This document shows positions 61,228 to 64,000 of a stretch of 64,000 bases of DNA, piece after piece; the first letter of the stretch is position 1, and every line of letters begins with the position of its first letter. Made by a program: the position numbers and the translations under genes. Source of the stretch: Bacteroidales bacterium (GTDB lineage: Bacteria > Bacteroidota > Bacteroidia > Bacteroidales > F082); the NCBI GenBank assembly GCA_030690365.1, contig JAUYGX010000111.1:1-64000 (forward strand), read 5' to 3'. The notes below the pieces were generated by a model. It saw only the letters and a list, made by a program, of their open reading frames with translations. It was not told the DNA's origin and ran no database searches.

Positions 61228-61668
61228 ATGCCAAACATAAAACGAATTGCGCTGGTAGCTCACGACAACCGGAAAGCCGACTTAATTGAATGGATAAAAT
61301 TCAACAAAGGAAACCTGATCAAACATGATTTATTCTGTACGGGAACCACAGGGATTATGGTGGAGAAAGCCATTGGCGACGAAAGCAAGGTAACACTTCT
61401 GAAATCAGGGCCATTGGGTGGCGACCAACAACTGGGTTCGTTGATTGCTGAAGAAAAAATCGATTTTCTGATCTTTTTCTGGGATCCTATGTCGTCGCAC
61501 CCTCATGATGTAGATGTAAAAGCCTTGCTCCGATTGTCTGTACTCTACAACATTCCCACCGCCTGTAATCGGTCGACGGCCGATTTTATCATCAGTTCAA
61601 CACTTTACAACAGCGATTATAAACGAACCTTAAAAGATTACACACCCTATTTAAACCGTCAAGTGTAG
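61228..61668 (+). CDS. mgsA: Methylglyoxal synthase
   Basis: A 146-residue enzyme that converts dihydroxyacetone phosphate to methylglyoxal, a bypass that frees phosphate when sugar phosphates pile up. Blocks: RIALVAHDNRKADLIEW, LFCTGTTGIMVEKAIG, KSGPLGGDQQLGSLIAE, FFWDPMSSHPHDVDVKALLR with the catalytic Asp and His, and YNIPTACNRSTADF. The start follows a short leader after TATTTTTG. Transketolase lies nearby but not in an operon with it. Confidence 0.97.
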   Translation: MPNIKRIALVAHDNRKADLIEWIKFNKGNLIKHDLFCTGTTGIMVEKAIGDESKVTLLKSGPLGGDQQLGSLIAEEKIDFLIFFWDPMSSHPHDVDVKALLRLSVLYNIPTACNRSTADFIISSTLYNSDYKRTLKDYTPYLNRQV

Positions 61669-61748
61669 GAATTTAAACTAAAATCGAAAATATTTATTCT
61701 GAGTTGTATTTCATGCCGAACATTTATACTTTTACTGCCAGATAATTA

Positions 61749-61765
61749 AATCACCAATGGTGATT
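61749..61765. promoter_or_regulatory. Palindrome upstream of the prolyl oligopeptidase gene
   Basis: A perfect palindrome AATCACCAATGGTGATT with 8-bp arms around one base, 33 bases before the ATG at 61799. It looks like a regulator site; no T run follows, so it is not a terminator. Confidence 0.4.
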
Positions 61766-61798
61766 ATTTGTGATCAGGAAAAAGTAAAACCAAATACG

Positions 61799-63934
61799 AT
61801 GAAAAAACAACTTATTTTTTTAGTAACCCTTAGTTTCATGATGACCACTGCTTGTATGCAAAATAAACAGCACGCCAAATTAAAATACCCCGTTGCAAAA
61901 AAAGTGGATACTGTTGATACCTATTTTACACATCAGGTGGCCGATCCTTTCCGGTGGCTCGAAGACGATAATTCAGCCGAGACTGCAGAATGGGTGGCCG
62001 AAGAAAATGCCATCACCAATGAATATTTAGGTAAAATACCCTTCAGAGAGCAATTAAGGAAAAGGTTAACCGATATTTGGAATTATCCAAAATATGGCGT
62101 CCCGTTTAAAAAGGGTGACCACTATTTTTTCTTTAAGAATGATGGAATCCAGAATCAAAGTGTACTGTATATTCAGGATACTCCAGAGAGCGAACCAACC
62201 GTACTTCTCGACCCGAATAGTCTTTCGGAAGATGGAACAGTTGCGCTGGCTTCCATGGGAATCAGCAAAGACGGAAAATTCCTCGCTTACAGTATTGCAC
62301 GGGGTGGATCCGACTGGAACGAAATCTTTGTACTCAACATCGAAAACCGCGAAGTACTGCCCGACCATATTAACTGGGTGAAGTTCTCGGGTGTTTCCTG
62401 GAAAGACAATGGTTTTTTCTATTCCGGCTACAATAAGCCTGAGGAGGGTGAAGAATTGAAGGGCCAGAATCGGTTTCACAAAGTGTATTATCATCACTTG
62501 AATACCGACCAAAAAGATGACCAGTTGATCTACGAGGATAAAAATGAGCCCTTGAGGACCTATGCTGCATACACCACCGATGATGAGGCTTTTTTAATGA
62601 TTAGTGAATCGGAAAGCACCAGCGGAAACAGCCTCTATGCTTCAAAAATAAATACCTTAAAGGATATTAGTTTTGTAAAAATCGCCAATGGTTTCGACAA
62701 TGATTATCAGGTAATCGATCATATTGGCGATCAGCTGATTCTCATCACCAACTATGAGGCTCCAAAACAAAAACTGGTGCTTACTGATTACAGAAACAGC
62801 GATCCGGAAAAATGGGAAGTACTCATTCCCGAAAAGGGACAGGTACTCGAAGGGGCCAGCCTGGTGAGTGATGTGCTTTTCACACAATATCTCGAAGATG
62901 CCAGCAGCAAGGCCTACTTTTACACACTAAAAGGTGAGCTGATCAGAGAATTGGAACTGCCAACGCTGGGTGCATTAGGTGGTTTTAGCGGTGAAAAGGG
63001 AAATCCGACAGCCTTTTATGGCTTTTCATCATTTACTATTCCATCAAGTGTTTACGAATACGATATCATAAGCGGGAAATCGACCCTGATACACGCTTCC
63101 GAAGTAGATTTTGATGCCAGCCTATACCAGACAGAGCAGGTTTTCTTTGCCAGCAAGGATGGAACCAAAATCCCCATGTTTATTGTTCACAAAAAAAACC
63201 TGAACATGAACAACGACAATCCTACCATGATGTATGGTTATGGAGGATTTAACATCAGCCTCACTCCCGGCTTCAGTGTGAGCAGAGCGACCTTCCTCGA
63301 GCAAGGAGGTGTTTTTGTGATGGTGAACCTCCGTGGAGGTGGCGAATATGGTGAAGCCTGGCACAAACAAGGCACCCTGATGAACAAGCAAAATGTTTTC
63401 GATGATTTTATCGCTGCCGCCAGATATCTGATCAACAACAAATATACTTCTTCCGAAAAACTGGCCATACTGGGCGGGTCGAACGGCGGATTGTTAGTAG
63501 GTGCCTGTATGACACAGGAACCTGAGCTTTTTAAAGTGGCCATCCCCATCGTAGGTGTGATGGACATGCTCCGATACCAGGACTTTACAATTGGATGGGC
63601 CTGGGCATCAGATTACGGGCGCAGCGACGATAGCGAGGAAATGTTTAATTATTTATACAGCTATTCACCCTTGCATAACATTAAGGATGGTGTAAACTAC
63701 CCTGCCACACTGGCCATCACCGCCGATCACGACGACCGTGTGGTGCCGGCTCACACGTTTAAATTTATGGCTACACTTCAAGAAAAGGACGGTGGCAAAA
63801 ACCCGGTGCTGGTGCGTATTGAAACCAAAGCAGGACACGGTGCCGGCAAGCCAACGTCCAAACAAATCGACGAAGCTGCGGATATGTATAGCTTTATTAT
63901 GTTCAACCTCGGAATGCACCCGGAATATGAATAA
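61799..63934 (+). CDS. Prolyl oligopeptidase (S9A) lipoprotein
   Basis: A 711-residue serine peptidase that cuts short peptides after proline. The start at 61799 opens a lipoprotein signal (LVTLSFMMTTACMQ). A seven-bladed propeller (about 75-430) gates access to the alpha/beta-hydrolase domain. Catalytic Ser lies in ILGGSNGGLLVGACM, Asp in TADHDDRVVPAHTFKF and His in KAGHGAGKPTSKQ. The N-terminal block YPVAKKVDTVDTYFTHQVAD, then PFRWLEDDNS, is typical of S9A. It probably acts in the periplasm on imported peptides. Confidence 0.95.
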   Translation: MKKQLIFLVTLSFMMTTACMQNKQHAKLKYPVAKKVDTVDTYFTHQVADPFRWLEDDNSAETAEWVAEENAITNEYLGKIPFREQLRKRLTDIWNYPKYGVPFKKGDHYFFFKNDGIQNQSVLYIQDTPESEPTVLLDPNSLSEDGTVALASMGISKDGKFLAYSIARGGSDWNEIFVLNIENREVLPDHINWVKFSGVSWKDNGFFYSGYNKPEEGEELKGQNRFHKVYYHHLNTDQKDDQLIYEDKNEPLRTYAAYTTDDEAFLMISESESTSGNSLYASKINTLKDISFVKIANGFDNDYQVIDHIGDQLILITNYEAPKQKLVLTDYRNSDPEKWEVLIPEKGQVLEGASLVSDVLFTQYLEDASSKAYFYTLKGELIRELELPTLGALGGFSGEKGNPTAFYGFSSFTIPSSVYEYDIISGKSTLIHASEVDFDASLYQTEQVFFASKDGTKIPMFIVHKKNLNMNNDNPTMMYGYGGFNISLTPGFSVSRATFLEQGGVFVMVNLRGGGEYGEAWHKQGTLMNKQNVFDDFIAAARYLINNKYTSSEKLAILGGSNGGLLVGACMTQEPELFKVAIPIVGVMDMLRYQDFTIGWAWASDYGRSDDSEEMFNYLYSYSPLHNIKDGVNYPATLAITADHDDRVVPAHTFKFMATLQEKDGGKNPVLVRIETKAGHGAGKPTSKQIDEAADMYSFIMFNLGMHPEYE

Positions 63935-64000
63935 TTTAACAATTTCTTAATATTTAAACCTGTGGATGAGCAAGTGAATTCAATACTCTTGCAAATCAGA

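Overview
The window comes from a member of the Bacteroidota, probably a Bacteroidales- or Marinilabiliales-like relative. The evidence is a SusC/SusD polysaccharide utilization locus, many lipoproteins with a Cys right after the signal peptide, C-terminal T9SS sorting domains on two secreted proteins, and repeated Bacteroidota-type promoters (TAnnTTTG at -7, sometimes with TTG 19 bp upstream). Genus cannot be fixed from the sequence alone.

Left part (1-15355, all minus strand): a polysaccharide utilization locus. In transcription order it runs: membrane-spanning Y_Y_Y/LuxR regulator, SusC, SusD, a LamG surface glycan-binding lipoprotein, two GH144-type glucanases, a GH3 beta-glucosidase, and a secreted protein cut by the window edge. 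Two GH144 enzymes beside a GH3 enzyme point to beta-1,2-glucan as substrate (inference). A strong hairpin terminator separates the glycan-capture genes from the hydrolases, and a duplicated 16-bp motif lies upstream of SusC.

15479-18577: an APS reductase (cysH) divergent from an orphan ATP-grasp enzyme, then an AAA+/DUF4143-type ATPase whose promoter is framed by ACATGT palindromes.

18594-25075: an SOS-like mutagenesis cassette. An S24 self-cleaving repressor and a DnaQ-GIY-YIG nuclease fusion run rightward; a DinB (Pol IV) and a short DnaE-type polymerase run leftward. Twin 17-bp operators lie at the repressor promoter. A tRNA-Ser(TGA) and an orphan PAS histidine kinase follow.

27339-36665: seven genes for a hydrogenase-4/complex-I-like membrane complex. 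The ion-pump subunits look intact. The large subunit has lost all four NiFe cysteines and the small subunit three of the four cysteines of the proximal cluster. This is the most unusual system in the window.

36744-49412: a VapBC-type toxin-antitoxin pair, a chagasin-like inhibitor, ffh, folD, a secreted T9SS protein coupled to queE, a ParDE-type module with a frameshifted toxin, a secreted leucine-rich protein, rnpB and tatA with interleaved divergent promoters, a MATE transporter, dgkA, a BadF/GlcNAc-kinase-like protein and a small outer-membrane protein.

49571-63934: an envelope operon (GH3/beta-lactamase fusion, membrane protein, rhomboid, second chagasin-like inhibitor), a split transketolase with a von Willebrand factor A gene between its subunits, an Omp85-like barrel, gcvT, mgsA and a prolyl-oligopeptidase lipoprotein.
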